Below, piece after piece: positions 25,391-35,110 of a stretch of DNA of 49,782 nucleotides (position 1 is the first letter of the stretch; the number at the start of each line of letters is the position of its first letter). A model generated the notes under the pieces. The model saw only the letters and a list, made by a program, of their open reading frames with translations, was not told where the DNA came from and did no database searches. The translations under genes were made by a program, and so were the position numbers. Source of the stretch: Gammaproteobacteria bacterium (GTDB lineage: Bacteria > Pseudomonadota > Gammaproteobacteria > GRL18); contig JADGEM010000032.1 in NCBI GenBank assembly GCA_016744375.1, positions 1-49,782 of the forward strand. The letters are read 5' to 3'.

Positions 25391-27602
25391 TAATAACACC
25401 CTCCACATATTCTAAAATACCATCTAAATCAGCTGTGTTAATCAAGAGATCCAGATGGTTAGCAATCACTTCACCTTCGGGTCCATATTCCTCTAGCTTG
25501 CTGAGTAGTTTATTAAGCTCTGTTAGTTGGCTGTATTCTGCTGCCTGCATCAGCTCCTGAATTAACTCGGGATCAAGCTTAAGGGTTCTGTTTTTTTGCC
25601 TTTCTGACTGTTTTTCTAATGATTTAGTTGGCTTGCTTGTTTTTTGGGTGGTGTCGTGAATTTGTAAATTGACTCCTAATATGTCTTTAACAGCGTGGTA
25701 TATTTCGTCAAAGCGAAATGGCTTAGAAATAAACAGGTCAAAACCAGCCCTTATATAGTATTCAGCTGAGTGCTGGAGAGTCGAAGCCGTCACAGCGATG
25801 CATTTAAGTTGCTCAGATGAATAAGTTTGACGGATTTGTTTAATCGCTTCAAGGCCATCCATAACCGGCATACGAATATCCATGAAAACAATATCTGGAT
25901 GTGCTTCATTTATTTTGTCAAGGCCCTCCTGGCCATTTTGGGCACAAATGAACTTAAATCCGAGCTGGGCCAGAATATTACATAATAATTCAGTGTTATC
26001 TTCATTATCTTCAACAACCAGAGCTGTTAATTTTTTATTTGTTGAGAGAGTGTAAGTGGCAGTTGGGATTTTCTCGGTTAGAGCCGGAGGTTTTTGTGCA
26101 GGCATTAACTCAATTTCAAAATAAAATGTAGAGCCTTTGTTTGGTGTGGATGATACATCCAGCGTTCCTGAGATTAGCTCAACATACCGTCGGGTAATAT
26201 TAAGCCCCAGACCTGTACCGCCTTTAATAATGCCCTGTTTTTCTTGGTGAAAAGCATCAAAAATTCGGCTCAGTGCTTCTTTTTCAATACCAGAACCAGT
26301 ATCTTTTATGGAAAATTTGTAGTAATTCTCTTTTGTATTTTCAATGGAAAAAATAACCTCTCCCTGATCCGTAAATTTACAGGCATTACCCAGTAGGTTG
26401 ATCAATATTTGTCGAAGTTTGCCCTGATCACCATTAACATAGACAGCTTTCTGGCTAAAACAGGTTAGCCTCCAATTGATGTTTTTTTGGTCACAGCGAA
26501 TTTTGAACATATTTTCAACGCTTTGTGCTAGTTCAATCAAGTCAAAGTCACTTGTGGATATTTCCAGTGAACCTGCTTCGATTTTAGAAAGTTCAAGGAT
26601 GTCATTAATGAGGGATAATAGATGATTGCCGCTTTTGCCGATAATACTTAATTTTCGGGATTGTTCTTCATTTAACTCACTTTGCTGTAATAACTGGACA
26701 TAGCCTAAAATGGCATTCATTGGTGTTCTTATTTCATGCGACATGTTTGCCAGAAAAATACTTTTAAGGCGGCTGGCTGATAAGGCCTCGTCACGTGCTT
26801 TTTTCAGCTGGTGGGTCCGTTCTTCTACCCGCTTTTCCAGGTTAGACTGATAGTGGAGTGCTAGTTGGTGCTGCTGATCAAGTTGAGCAAGCATATTATT
26901 ATAACCATCAATTAATTCACCAAATTCATCGTGGTGATGACTCTGAATAGTCATGGTGTATTGGTGTTCTGTGGTCACATGATTGATTGATTTCAATAAT
27001 TTGAGCAATGGATCAGTAAAGATCTTTTGAGCACGGTAGGCAAATAATAGGGTGATTAGCAGAGTAATACACATCACTATTATGGTGGTATAGATATATT
27101 GGTTCACATGTTGCCAATAAGCATCTTGATCGGATTCTATATGAATGAGTCCAATCAGGCTTTGATCGGCATCAAAAATAATGTGTTTAACAAGATGAAT
27201 TCGATCCTTAATATAAAAGTGGCCTTCTGTTTTAGTTTTGATTAATGTCAGGATTTTATCTGGCAGCTGTACAGGTTGTTGCTGGTTTGTACGATGATAG
27301 CTGGCAAAAGGCTGATCAGTCTCTTTATACAAGTGGCTGCTTATAATGTGTGGTTTTGCCTCAAGTGCCGATAAATTCTCTTCGGCTGCTCTTCTATCGA
27401 TAAACATAATAGCACCATAGCTGTTTTTCCCCACAAGATCAGCAAGCGTGGATAGATCTTCAAGCATGGTCTTTTTCAGGTTAAGCAATTCACTGCTGAT
27501 AAAGATGCTGAGCGTGGACAAAAGCATCACACTACTGATACCCATTATGGTTATAATTAATTTATTGGCAATGGATAAGTTTTTAAAGGACAGTTTAATC
27601 AT
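25368..27602 (-). CDS. Hybrid sensor histidine kinase
   Basis: A 744-residue inner-membrane kinase. A membrane helix (13-35), periplasmic sensor (36-168) and second helix (170-190) are followed by a HAMP region, a coiled coil, the HisKA domain with H289 (NMSHEIRTPMNAILGY), and the ATPase domain with N406 (NLLGNACKFT), DTGSGI and GGTGLGLNI. The C-terminal receiver has D575 (FMDIRMP), with a ~90-residue helical tail after it. It overlaps the yfiR-like gene by four bases (ATGA) and the REC-PAS-GGDEF gene downstream. The order suggests that periplasmic YfiR controls the sensor and the phosphate ends up on the diguanylate cyclase. Confidence 0.95.
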   Translation of the reverse strand: MIKLSFKNLSIANKLIITIMGISSVMLLSTLSIFISSELLNLKKTMLEDLSTLADLVGKNSYGAIMFIDRRAAEENLSALEAKPHIISSHLYKETDQPFASYHRTNQQQPVQLPDKILTLIKTKTEGHFYIKDRIHLVKHIIFDADQSLIGLIHIESDQDAYWQHVNQYIYTTIIVMCITLLITLLFAYRAQKIFTDPLLKLLKSINHVTTEHQYTMTIQSHHHDEFGELIDGYNNMLAQLDQQHQLALHYQSNLEKRVEERTHQLKKARDEALSASRLKSIFLANMSHEIRTPMNAILGYVQLLQQSELNEEQSRKLSIIGKSGNHLLSLINDILELSKIEAGSLEISTSDFDLIELAQSVENMFKIRCDQKNINWRLTCFSQKAVYVNGDQGKLRQILINLLGNACKFTDQGEVIFSIENTKENYYKFSIKDTGSGIEKEALSRIFDAFHQEKQGIIKGGTGLGLNITRRYVELISGTLDVSSTPNKGSTFYFEIELMPAQKPPALTEKIPTATYTLSTNKKLTALVVEDNEDNTELLCNILAQLGFKFICAQNGQEGLDKINEAHPDIVFMDIRMPVMDGLEAIKQIRQTYSSEQLKCIAVTASTLQHSAEYYIRAGFDLFISKPFRFDEIYHAVKDILGVNLQIHDTTQKTSKPTKSLEKQSERQKNRTLKLDPELIQELMQAAEYSQLTELNKLLSKLEEYGPEGEVIANHLDLLINTADLDGILEYVEGVINEQNHTG

Positions 27603-28225
27603 GGTTTAACAGTCTCCTTTGAAGAACCACCAGAAGTTGCTTTTGTTTTACCCTCTGTTTTAACAAGATTGGCCAAAGTGAGTATGCGAGAGCTTATTTT
27701 AAGGTCGCTGTGTGTAATTGAATCCCGATTGATCTCAAGTTTAAGTTTTTTCTCTCCACTTAAGAAAAAGCGAATATGGCCTCCTGTTTGCGCAAAATCG
27801 GGGAGTTCACTGACTGTCAGTATGGGGGATTGTCTTACATAGTTGAGGATCTCAGGTAAGTTATCCTTTTCAGATTGGCTGATAAAAAGAATCTCACACT
27901 GTGATGCCTCTGATAAATTGATAAGTCGGCGTATAATTAGGGGACGCCCCTGTATTGTTTTATTGCGAATGGAGCGTAATGCTTTGTCAAAAGGATCGTC
28001 ACCGATCAGGCAAAGGCGAAATGGTGTAGAGGATGAGTGAAACTTATTGTCTGGCCAGTCAACCAGACGAGCAAAATTGTATAAAAAAGCTGCTTTTAGA
28101 AAATATTCTTTAGCCAGAAGATTTTCGGCATAGGTTTTTGTTGGTGAGCCAACTATAATTACTGTTGAGGTCATCATAACAATAAGAGCAAATAAGCTTA
28201 TCAATGTACGATAAAATCGTTTCAA
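27599..28225 (-). CDS. YfiR-family periplasmic protein (DUF4154)
   Basis: A 208-residue protein with an N-terminal signal (LISLFALIVMMTSTVIIVG) and the YfiR/DUF4154 core: KAAFLYNFARLVDWP, FRLCLIGDDPF, CEILFISQSE, PILTVSELPDFAQTGGHIRF and a final LTLANLVK. In Pseudomonas, YfiR is a redox-responsive periplasmic inhibitor of the diguanylate cyclase YfiN. Here the partner is instead a hybrid kinase whose gene overlaps by four bases, so YfiR probably gates the kinase sensor domain. It is first in a three-gene operon. Confidence 0.92.
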   Translation of the reverse strand: MKRFYRTLISLFALIVMMTSTVIIVGSPTKTYAENLLAKEYFLKAAFLYNFARLVDWPDNKFHSSSTPFRLCLIGDDPFDKALRSIRNKTIQGRPLIIRRLINLSEASQCEILFISQSEKDNLPEILNYVRQSPILTVSELPDFAQTGGHIRFFLSGEKKLKLEINRDSITHSDLKISSRILTLANLVKTEGKTKATSGGSSKETVKP

Positions 28226-28412
28226 AAGAGGCAGACCATATTGGCTGTTAAAGCGTATTGAGAGAAAGTATGCATCAGCCTTTTCATTGTATTTGCTAAA
28301 AGAATAGAAGATTACTAAATTATAAGAAAAAGTGGGATAAATTCAAGGGGATTCACTTATTTTGATATTAGCAATTAAGTGACATGAGCCAAAATTAAGG
28401 GCCATTAGTTAA

Positions 28413-31160
28413 ATGAAACCAGAACAAAGACAGGCAGCATTTCTAATCGCCACAATTGTTGTTGTGAGCATGAGCCTTATTGCGGCAGCGCTTTATTATG
28501 GTCGAATTGATCAGCCTCTTGAAGAACGCTATGGTACCATAGCAAAAGAACTGCATCAAAAAACACAAACGCTGATTAATGAGAAAAAAGAAGCTGTTCT
28601 CCTCATTGCACTCTCAATGGGCAGTAACACGAGCATTCTTGAAGCACTTAAGGTTAATCAGCCCTCTGCTCTAGCGCTTGATCGATTATCAAAGACGTTT
28701 AACCATCAGACCTCATTGAAGAGTTTATGGTTTCAAATCATTAAAAAAAATGGCAATAGTTTTTATCGAAGTTGGACGGGGAAACGAGGTGATAACCTTT
28801 CTCAGGCCAGACTGGATGTTGCAGCCATGCTCAAGCATCCTAAAATTACGAGTACAATTAGCACAGGAAAATTTGATCTGACCTTTAAAGCAATGGTGCC
28901 CATTTATGAAGGTAAAGAATTTATTGGTATTTTTGAAGTGATTGCTAAATTTAATTCAATTGCAGAAAAACTGGAACATGAAAGGATTTATCCGGTTTTT
29001 CTGGTCGATAAGCGTTATAAAAAACAATTAACCAAAGCATTTACGAAAATTTTCATTGGTGATTATTATGTAACCAATGAAAATGCTCATGAAAAATATC
29101 TTAAGTTGTTGAAAATTAATCAAGTTGAATCTTATATCCAGATCGAAAAAAAATACAGGCTGGATAAAAAAAATAATCTGCTGACTGTCTATTTTGCTCT
29201 TTCGGATATAAACAATAAACCCATGGGACACTTTATATTGTTCAAATCCCTGGATGATATTTATGTGGATGATATTTATAAGGAGCGAAATTTATTATTA
29301 CTCTCTATTGCTTTTATTATTATTTTTATCTTTGTGATTGTTCGGTATTTGTCAAATAAGCATCTGGCGCAGAGAATTAAAGAGATTAATCTTAATTTGG
29401 AGAAAAAAGTTTCATTAAAAAACAAAGAGCTGATAGAGCAGGGTGCTTTTCTGCAAAATATTATGGATGGGGTTTCAAGCTCAGTCATCGTGATAGATAA
29501 ACGTTACAATGTCACTATGATGAACAAAGTAGCCAGAAAAAATATTGGTTATAAGTTAAAACAGTACAACAACTTAAAATGTTATCAGCTTTCACATCAA
29601 GTCGATGAACCTTGTCATTTAGGCGATCATTCATGTCCACACCATGACGTATTTGCTACCGGGGAAAAAAGTCAGGTCGTTCATGAACATATTTCAAGCG
29701 ATGGCAAACCACAGTTTATTGAGATTACTGCTACACCACTGCTTAATGAATCAGGGGAAGTCGAATCAATTATTGAACTGGGTCATGATATCACTGACCA
29801 TGTTATGATTCATGAGCAATTACAGGAGCAGAAAAATCAACTGGCTCACCAGGCACACTATGATGCTCTAACTGGCTTGCCCAATCGGGTTTTATTTATT
29901 GATCGGGTTTTGCAAACTATTAAACTGGCTGAGAGAGATAATACTAAATTTGCCATACTTTTTATTGATCTGGATCGATTTAAAGAGATTAATGATTCCC
30001 TGGGGCACAGTGTGGGTGATGAAGTCTTAATTGAAATTTCCCAACGACTGAAAAAAGCAATCCGTCGAGTGGACACCGTTGCTCGCCTGGGAGGTGATGA
30101 ATTTACACTGATACTGCCCAATGTTAATCGCGCCTCTATTGTTATGGAGATTGCACAGAAACTGATAGTTGAGCTGGATCAAAAAATTGTTTCCGATACC
30201 AATGAATTATATGTGACTGCAAGTATTGGTATTAGCCTCTATCCGGATGATGGCGAAGAAAGTGAAATTTTACTCAGGAATGCCGATTCAGCAATGTACC
30301 AGGCAAAGGATCTGGGGCGCAATAATTATCAGTTTTATACTCAGGAAATGACTGAACTCGCTTTTGAAAGAGTTTTACTGGAAAAAAATCTCCGTCGCGC
30401 CATAGAGGAGGATGAATTTATTGTTTATTATCAGCCGCAATACAATAGCCACACAAAACAAATTATAGGTATGGAAGCCTTATTAAGATGGCAGCACCCG
30501 GAGATGGGGCTGGTTTCTCCAGCAAAATTCATTCCAATTGCTGAAGAAACAGGGATGATTATTAAAATTGGCTGGATGGTCATTCATAAAGTCATTCAGC
30601 AACTGCTTGAATGGGTGGAGATGGGGTTCTGTCATGACCACCTGTCAATTAACCTATCTGTGAAACAGATACAGGAAAATGATTTTATTGAGAAAATCAT
30701 GGGAAGTCTGGATGAATATCAGTATGACCCGAGGTTTATCCAGTTTGAAGTGACAGAAAGTTATATCATGACTGATCCGGAGCTGGCAATTAATACTTTG
30801 AAACAGCTTAAAGCACTTCACTTTGATATTTCAATTGATGATTTTGGTACAGGTTATTCCTCGTTATCCTACCTGAAACGGCTACCGGTTGATGAATTGA
30901 AGATTGATCAATCTTTTGTTCGAGATGTACCTGGAGATGAAGAAGATGAAGCCATCGTCCGCTCAATTATTTCTTTGGCGAAAAGCTTGAGTTTAAATGT
31001 GATTGCTGAGGGTGTTGAGACAAAGGAGCAGCAGGCATTTTTGCTGGCTGAAAATTGTGAAAAAATACAGGGCTTCTTAATTCAAAAACCTGTGAGTGCT
31101 GAAGAAATGACTAGAGTTCTTAAACAAAGAACAATGGAATCAAATAAATTTTTAATCTGA
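28413..31160 (+). CDS. PAS-GGDEF-EAL c-di-GMP protein with periplasmic sensor
   Basis: A 915-residue membrane protein. Two helices (about 9-27 and 292-312) flank a ~260-residue periplasmic domain of Cache-like size. A cytoplasmic PAS domain (about 345-465) has a cysteine/histidine cluster (CYQLSH, DEPCHLGDHSCPHHDVF). The GGDEF motif is intact near 558 (RLGGDEFTLILPN), as is the EAL near 687 (GMEALLRWQHP), with FEVTESYIMTD, IDDFGTGYSSLSYLKRLPVD and AEGVETKEQQ. It could both make and break c-di-GMP. The PAS cluster, known from related sensors, may hold a metal or redox centre. It is divergent from the yfiR operon, with 187 bases between. Confidence 0.94.
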   Translation: MKPEQRQAAFLIATIVVVSMSLIAAALYYGRIDQPLEERYGTIAKELHQKTQTLINEKKEAVLLIALSMGSNTSILEALKVNQPSALALDRLSKTFNHQTSLKSLWFQIIKKNGNSFYRSWTGKRGDNLSQARLDVAAMLKHPKITSTISTGKFDLTFKAMVPIYEGKEFIGIFEVIAKFNSIAEKLEHERIYPVFLVDKRYKKQLTKAFTKIFIGDYYVTNENAHEKYLKLLKINQVESYIQIEKKYRLDKKNNLLTVYFALSDINNKPMGHFILFKSLDDIYVDDIYKERNLLLLSIAFIIIFIFVIVRYLSNKHLAQRIKEINLNLEKKVSLKNKELIEQGAFLQNIMDGVSSSVIVIDKRYNVTMMNKVARKNIGYKLKQYNNLKCYQLSHQVDEPCHLGDHSCPHHDVFATGEKSQVVHEHISSDGKPQFIEITATPLLNESGEVESIIELGHDITDHVMIHEQLQEQKNQLAHQAHYDALTGLPNRVLFIDRVLQTIKLAERDNTKFAILFIDLDRFKEINDSLGHSVGDEVLIEISQRLKKAIRRVDTVARLGGDEFTLILPNVNRASIVMEIAQKLIVELDQKIVSDTNELYVTASIGISLYPDDGEESEILLRNADSAMYQAKDLGRNNYQFYTQEMTELAFERVLLEKNLRRAIEEDEFIVYYQPQYNSHTKQIIGMEALLRWQHPEMGLVSPAKFIPIAEETGMIIKIGWMVIHKVIQQLLEWVEMGFCHDHLSINLSVKQIQENDFIEKIMGSLDEYQYDPRFIQFEVTESYIMTDPELAINTLKQLKALHFDISIDDFGTGYSSLSYLKRLPVDELKIDQSFVRDVPGDEEDEAIVRSIISLAKSLSLNVIAEGVETKEQQAFLLAENCEKIQGFLIQKPVSAEEMTRVLKQRTMESNKFLI

Positions 31161-31368
31161 TTTTTTTTAAAGCTTTTACCTCATGTAAATCACCCGCTAA
31201 ATAACGAAAATTTATATTTAGCAAATGGCTTCTCAAAAATAAACCGGTCAAAACTCCACTGATGGTAGAGCTGATTTTCAATTTCTGCAGAAAGTAAGCA
31301 TCGATGTGAAGACACAAAAAATAATGTAAAATAGTCCAAATTAATAAATAGTAATTAGAGCATAAAAC

Positions 31369-32820
31369 ATGATGAATAAAGCGGTTCCACGTAAAACTAA
31401 AATAGTTGCGACAATCGGCCCGGCCAGTGATTCACCGGATATATTAAAAAAGATGATTGAAGCTGGGATGAATGTTGCTCGTTTAAACATGTCATTTGGT
31501 GTCGATGAGGTTCAGCAGAATCGACTGGATACTATCCGCCGGGTTGCCCGTGATATGGGGTGTTCTATTGCCATCATGGCTGATACCAAGGGAATTGAAA
31601 TCCGTACTGGTAAGCTGACGAATGATACAACAACCCTGAGTGCGGATGATAAGTTTATCCTTTATTCCTATGCCAGAGAAGGCAACCAGGATGGTGTTTC
31701 AGTCAATTATGCTAATTTACATAATGAAGTGAATCCGGGCACATCCATATTATTGAATGATGGTGCAATCGAATTAGAAGTAGAAGAGATCATTCAGACT
31801 TACGGTGGTGAGGTACATTGCCGGGTTATTCATGGTGGCTTATTACGAGAAAATAAGAGTGTTAATTTGCCGGATACTCAATTGCAGATGAGTGCTGTGA
31901 GTCCTGAAAATCAGGAAGAAATTCGCCAGGAACTTAGCTTTGCTGCGGAAAATAATGTTGAATATATTGCTGCATCTTTTGTTCAGGACGCTGAAGATGT
32001 GATTAAAATGCGAGCGATTCTGGCAGATAAAGGTGTTGATATTCCTATTATTGCCAAAATTGAGAACCGAGCAGGTATTGATAATCTGAAGGCTATCGTT
32101 GCTGTGGCTGATGGTACCATGGTTGCCCGTGGTGATTTGGGCGTTGAATTGCCTCTGGCTGATGTGCCTGCTATGCAGAAACGCATTATTCAATCAACGG
32201 TTACCAGTGGCAAGCCGGTCATAACTGCAACAGAAATGTTGGCATCCATGGAAATGAATCCAAAACCAACCCGTGCTGAAGCCAGTGATGTTGCTAATGC
32301 AATTCTTGATGGCAGCTCAGCGATTATGCTATCCGGTGAAACGGCAATGGGCAAGTACCCGGCAGAATCTGTCAAAATGATGGCCTCTCTGGCAGTTCGT
32401 GCTGAAGCGTCTTTAAAAGAATTTGGTTATCTGCAAAAAATTACACCTCATGGCAGTAATGTGGTGACGGAAGCTGTTAGCCAGGCGGCTATTACCATGG
32501 CAAATCACTTGAAGGCTGCTGCAATCATCAGTTTAACGGAGTCAGGATTTACCTCCAGGCAAATTTCAAAATATCGCCCGGAGTCATTGATTCTTGCGGT
32601 AACTTGCTCGGAATCAGTGGTGTTACGTTCTTCGATGAACTGGGGGGTGTATTCACTTCTTTACAGAGAAGGCGGCAATAACACAGAAAAACTTGAGTTT
32701 GCTCTGGAAGAGGGTAAATATTATGGGTTTATTAAATCAAAGGATATTATCGTTGTGACCGCAGGACCAGGTCAGGAAGCAGGTGGTACAAATATGGTAC
32801 GGGTCATTACGGTACCTTAG
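31369..32820 (+). CDS. pyk: Pyruvate kinase
   Basis: A 483-residue glycolytic enzyme converting phosphoenolpyruvate and ADP to pyruvate and ATP. Signatures are KTKIVATIGPAS at the start, MNVARLNMSFG, the active-site lysine in PIIAKIENRAG, the metal site VARGDLGVELP, TATEMLASM and the SGETAMGKYP loop. The C-terminal allosteric domain (from about 355) ends GTNMVRVITVP. It begins ATGATG, so the first or second Met may be used. The 208-base gap upstream holds no gene I can see. Neighbours are c-di-GMP enzymes, so the gene appears single and constitutive. Confidence 0.95.
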   Translation: MMNKAVPRKTKIVATIGPASDSPDILKKMIEAGMNVARLNMSFGVDEVQQNRLDTIRRVARDMGCSIAIMADTKGIEIRTGKLTNDTTTLSADDKFILYSYAREGNQDGVSVNYANLHNEVNPGTSILLNDGAIELEVEEIIQTYGGEVHCRVIHGGLLRENKSVNLPDTQLQMSAVSPENQEEIRQELSFAAENNVEYIAASFVQDAEDVIKMRAILADKGVDIPIIAKIENRAGIDNLKAIVAVADGTMVARGDLGVELPLADVPAMQKRIIQSTVTSGKPVITATEMLASMEMNPKPTRAEASDVANAILDGSSAIMLSGETAMGKYPAESVKMMASLAVRAEASLKEFGYLQKITPHGSNVVTEAVSQAAITMANHLKAAAIISLTESGFTSRQISKYRPESLILAVTCSESVVLRSSMNWGVYSLLYREGGNNTEKLEFALEEGKYYGFIKSKDIIVVTAGPGQEAGGTNMVRVITVP

Positions 32821-32842
32821 TATCGGGATTAGAGGTTATAGA

Positions 32843-34963
32843 CTAACTATAAGCCTGTTTGCCTGCTTTCTCCCTGTTAGCATTCAATAATAGCAGGCTG
32901 TCTTTATGGCAGCCCATTTCCAATAGTGCTTTGATCTGATCAGCCGGGAGAGGACGAGAAAAGTAATAGCCCTGAATATAGGGACACTTCATGGCTTTAA
33001 GTCGGTTGAGCTGTTCTTCTGTTTCAACGCCTTCGGCAACGACTTTCATTTTGAGATCCCTGGCTAATAGCATCAGTGTTCGGACTAATTGCAGTCCTTT
33101 ACCTTCAGGGCCCATATCCTGAATAAAGTCTTTGTCAATTTTTAAAATATCAAAATCGAATTCCTGAAGATAGGTAAGAGAGCAATAACCCTTGCCAAAG
33201 TCATCAATACTGAGTGATATACCACTATTGCGAATTTTTTTGATGGTCTGTTTTGCAGATTCTTTATGGCCGACCAGTGCAGTTTCTGTGACTTCAAGAT
33301 GCAGCTTTGTTTGTGTCATCCGGGTGTTTCTAAGGACCTCTTCAATTTGTTCATGAATCACAGAATCGGTGAGTTGAATACTGGAGAGATTAACGGCAAT
33401 ACTGAATTCATCATTTGGGCAATACTGCAGGCTCCATTCTCGAACTTGCTGGCAGGCCTGAGTGAGTACCCATTGTCCCAGTTCTTTTATTTGTCCGGTA
33501 CTTTCAGAAATAGGAATAAATCGCTCAGGTGACACAAAACCCAGAGTGGGGTGATGCCAGCGTAATAGTGCTTCAAAACCATCAATTTTCTGATTTTTCA
33601 GGTTGATCACGGGCTGGTAGTAAACCTCAAGTTGATTATTTACAATTGCAGTACGCAGATCATTTTCTATCTTCATTGTTTCGATGGCATACTCATGCAT
33701 CTCTGGATTAAATATATCAATCTGACCCTTCCCTGAAGATTTGGCCCGGTACATGGCAATATCTGCATCACGGATCATGTCATCAGCACCAGTATATTGG
33801 GGTGATGACATGCAGATACCGATACTGGCATTGGTAAAGATTTCATCACCATTAATATTAAATGGTTTTTTAAAGGACTTTAAAATTCGTTCTGAGATGG
33901 CGATGGTTTCGTCAAGATCTGAAATATTGTCCAGTAAAAAGGTAAACTCATCACCCCCCATTCTTGAAATGGTATCACTGGGACGAAGAATATTGCTGAC
34001 ACGCTGAGAGAGTTTAATCAGTAATTGATCACCGACACTATGTCCATGACTGTCATTAAGATTTTTGAAGCGATCCAGGTCGAGAAAACAGACAGCAAAT
34101 TGATACTTTGGGTTTCGCTGCTTTTGTTTAAAAGATTGAGAAACCCGGTTTTTAAACAGAGAAAGATTAGGAAGGCCTGTTAAACAGTCATGAAGTGCTT
34201 CATGCGCCATGTGTTCAAGTAATTTTTTTATTAGCTTGGTCATAATCATAATACTGATAAATCCTATCAGCCAGATTATAATATGGGTGGTAAAAATACT
34301 GTCCCCGGTTTGTGTTGCGGCAGCAAAATAGTGGCTAAGTGGGATAGAGACACTGACGCCACCACGCAGATCACCCTCTTTGAAGCCGAGAATACCATGA
34401 CATTTGACACAGCCCTTGGTCATATACATGGCTTTCATATAGCGAAGGTAGGGCTTGCCATCAATTGTTTGCTGTTCAAAGACTTCATTACTTTTCCCGG
34501 ATTCAAAAATATTCAGGGCTTTAAGCTGCCATTCATCAGGTTTGTTGATGGGATTTAATTGTAACTTACCAGTGATCTTGCCTTTGATACCATAATGCTC
34601 TTCAAACTCTTCAGTCATCTGGCGCATCATATAGGCAGGGTTCATCAGTGTTAGTTTGACACCTTCTGCGGTAACAACATCACGATTGGGCAGATGTGCC
34701 AGTGCCGGGTTGGGCGGTGTGCGTTCATCTGGTTGGACATACATACCACCATGACCGGTGGCCCATTTCCTGAAAGAAGCGTCTTTGTTCCAGTTTGCCT
34801 TGGCCTCAGCCAGAGCCAGATTCAATTTTTCATTATGAATATTTTCAATATTCCAGTAATAGGAATAGGCAGTCAGAACCGTCAAAATAAAAATAGCCAG
34901 TAGACTGATATATAATGTCTTCTGGGCAATAAAATTGTAATCATTGGAAATATAACTTTGCAT
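32843..34963 (-). CDS. DUF3365 heme-sensor GGDEF-EAL protein
   Basis: A 706-residue protein with an N-terminal membrane helix (about 15-37), a periplasmic DUF3365 (Tll0287-like) domain with a c-type heme motif CVKCH near residue 186 (MTKGCVKCHGILGF), a second helix (about 225-243), then GGDEF and EAL domains. Both motifs are intact: RMGGDEFTFLLDN near 335 and FEALLRWHHP near 463, plus VTETALVG, IDDFGKGYCSLTYL and AEGVETEEQL. Family knowledge suggests that the heme senses oxygen, nitric oxide or redox state and alters c-di-GMP turnover. The DFGKGY variant of DFGTGY is a small deviation in the phosphodiesterase site. It is convergent with pyruvate kinase. Confidence 0.93.
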   Translation of the reverse strand: MQSYISNDYNFIAQKTLYISLLAIFILTVLTAYSYYWNIENIHNEKLNLALAEAKANWNKDASFRKWATGHGGMYVQPDERTPPNPALAHLPNRDVVTAEGVKLTLMNPAYMMRQMTEEFEEHYGIKGKITGKLQLNPINKPDEWQLKALNIFESGKSNEVFEQQTIDGKPYLRYMKAMYMTKGCVKCHGILGFKEGDLRGGVSVSIPLSHYFAAATQTGDSIFTTHIIIWLIGFISIMIMTKLIKKLLEHMAHEALHDCLTGLPNLSLFKNRVSQSFKQKQRNPKYQFAVCFLDLDRFKNLNDSHGHSVGDQLLIKLSQRVSNILRPSDTISRMGGDEFTFLLDNISDLDETIAISERILKSFKKPFNINGDEIFTNASIGICMSSPQYTGADDMIRDADIAMYRAKSSGKGQIDIFNPEMHEYAIETMKIENDLRTAIVNNQLEVYYQPVINLKNQKIDGFEALLRWHHPTLGFVSPERFIPISESTGQIKELGQWVLTQACQQVREWSLQYCPNDEFSIAVNLSSIQLTDSVIHEQIEEVLRNTRMTQTKLHLEVTETALVGHKESAKQTIKKIRNSGISLSIDDFGKGYCSLTYLQEFDFDILKIDKDFIQDMGPEGKGLQLVRTLMLLARDLKMKVVAEGVETEEQLNRLKAMKCPYIQGYYFSRPLPADQIKALLEMGCHKDSLLLLNANREKAGKQAYS

Positions 34964-35110
34964 AAGCTATCCAAAGTTGCACTAAATTATCAGGAGTCTA
35001 TGCGAAAATAGAAAATCAGTCCCTCCTGAGTGAGAATTGGTCGCTTAATAAGCATAGGAAAATAAATTATATTATTCAATAAGATTTATCAAACGGGTTT
35101 TTAATGTCGC

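Noticed and set aside
31120..31317. Minus-strand 65-codon frame before pyruvate kinase
   Set aside because: It overlaps the end of the GGDEF-EAL gene and lacks a ribosome site or recognisable motif.
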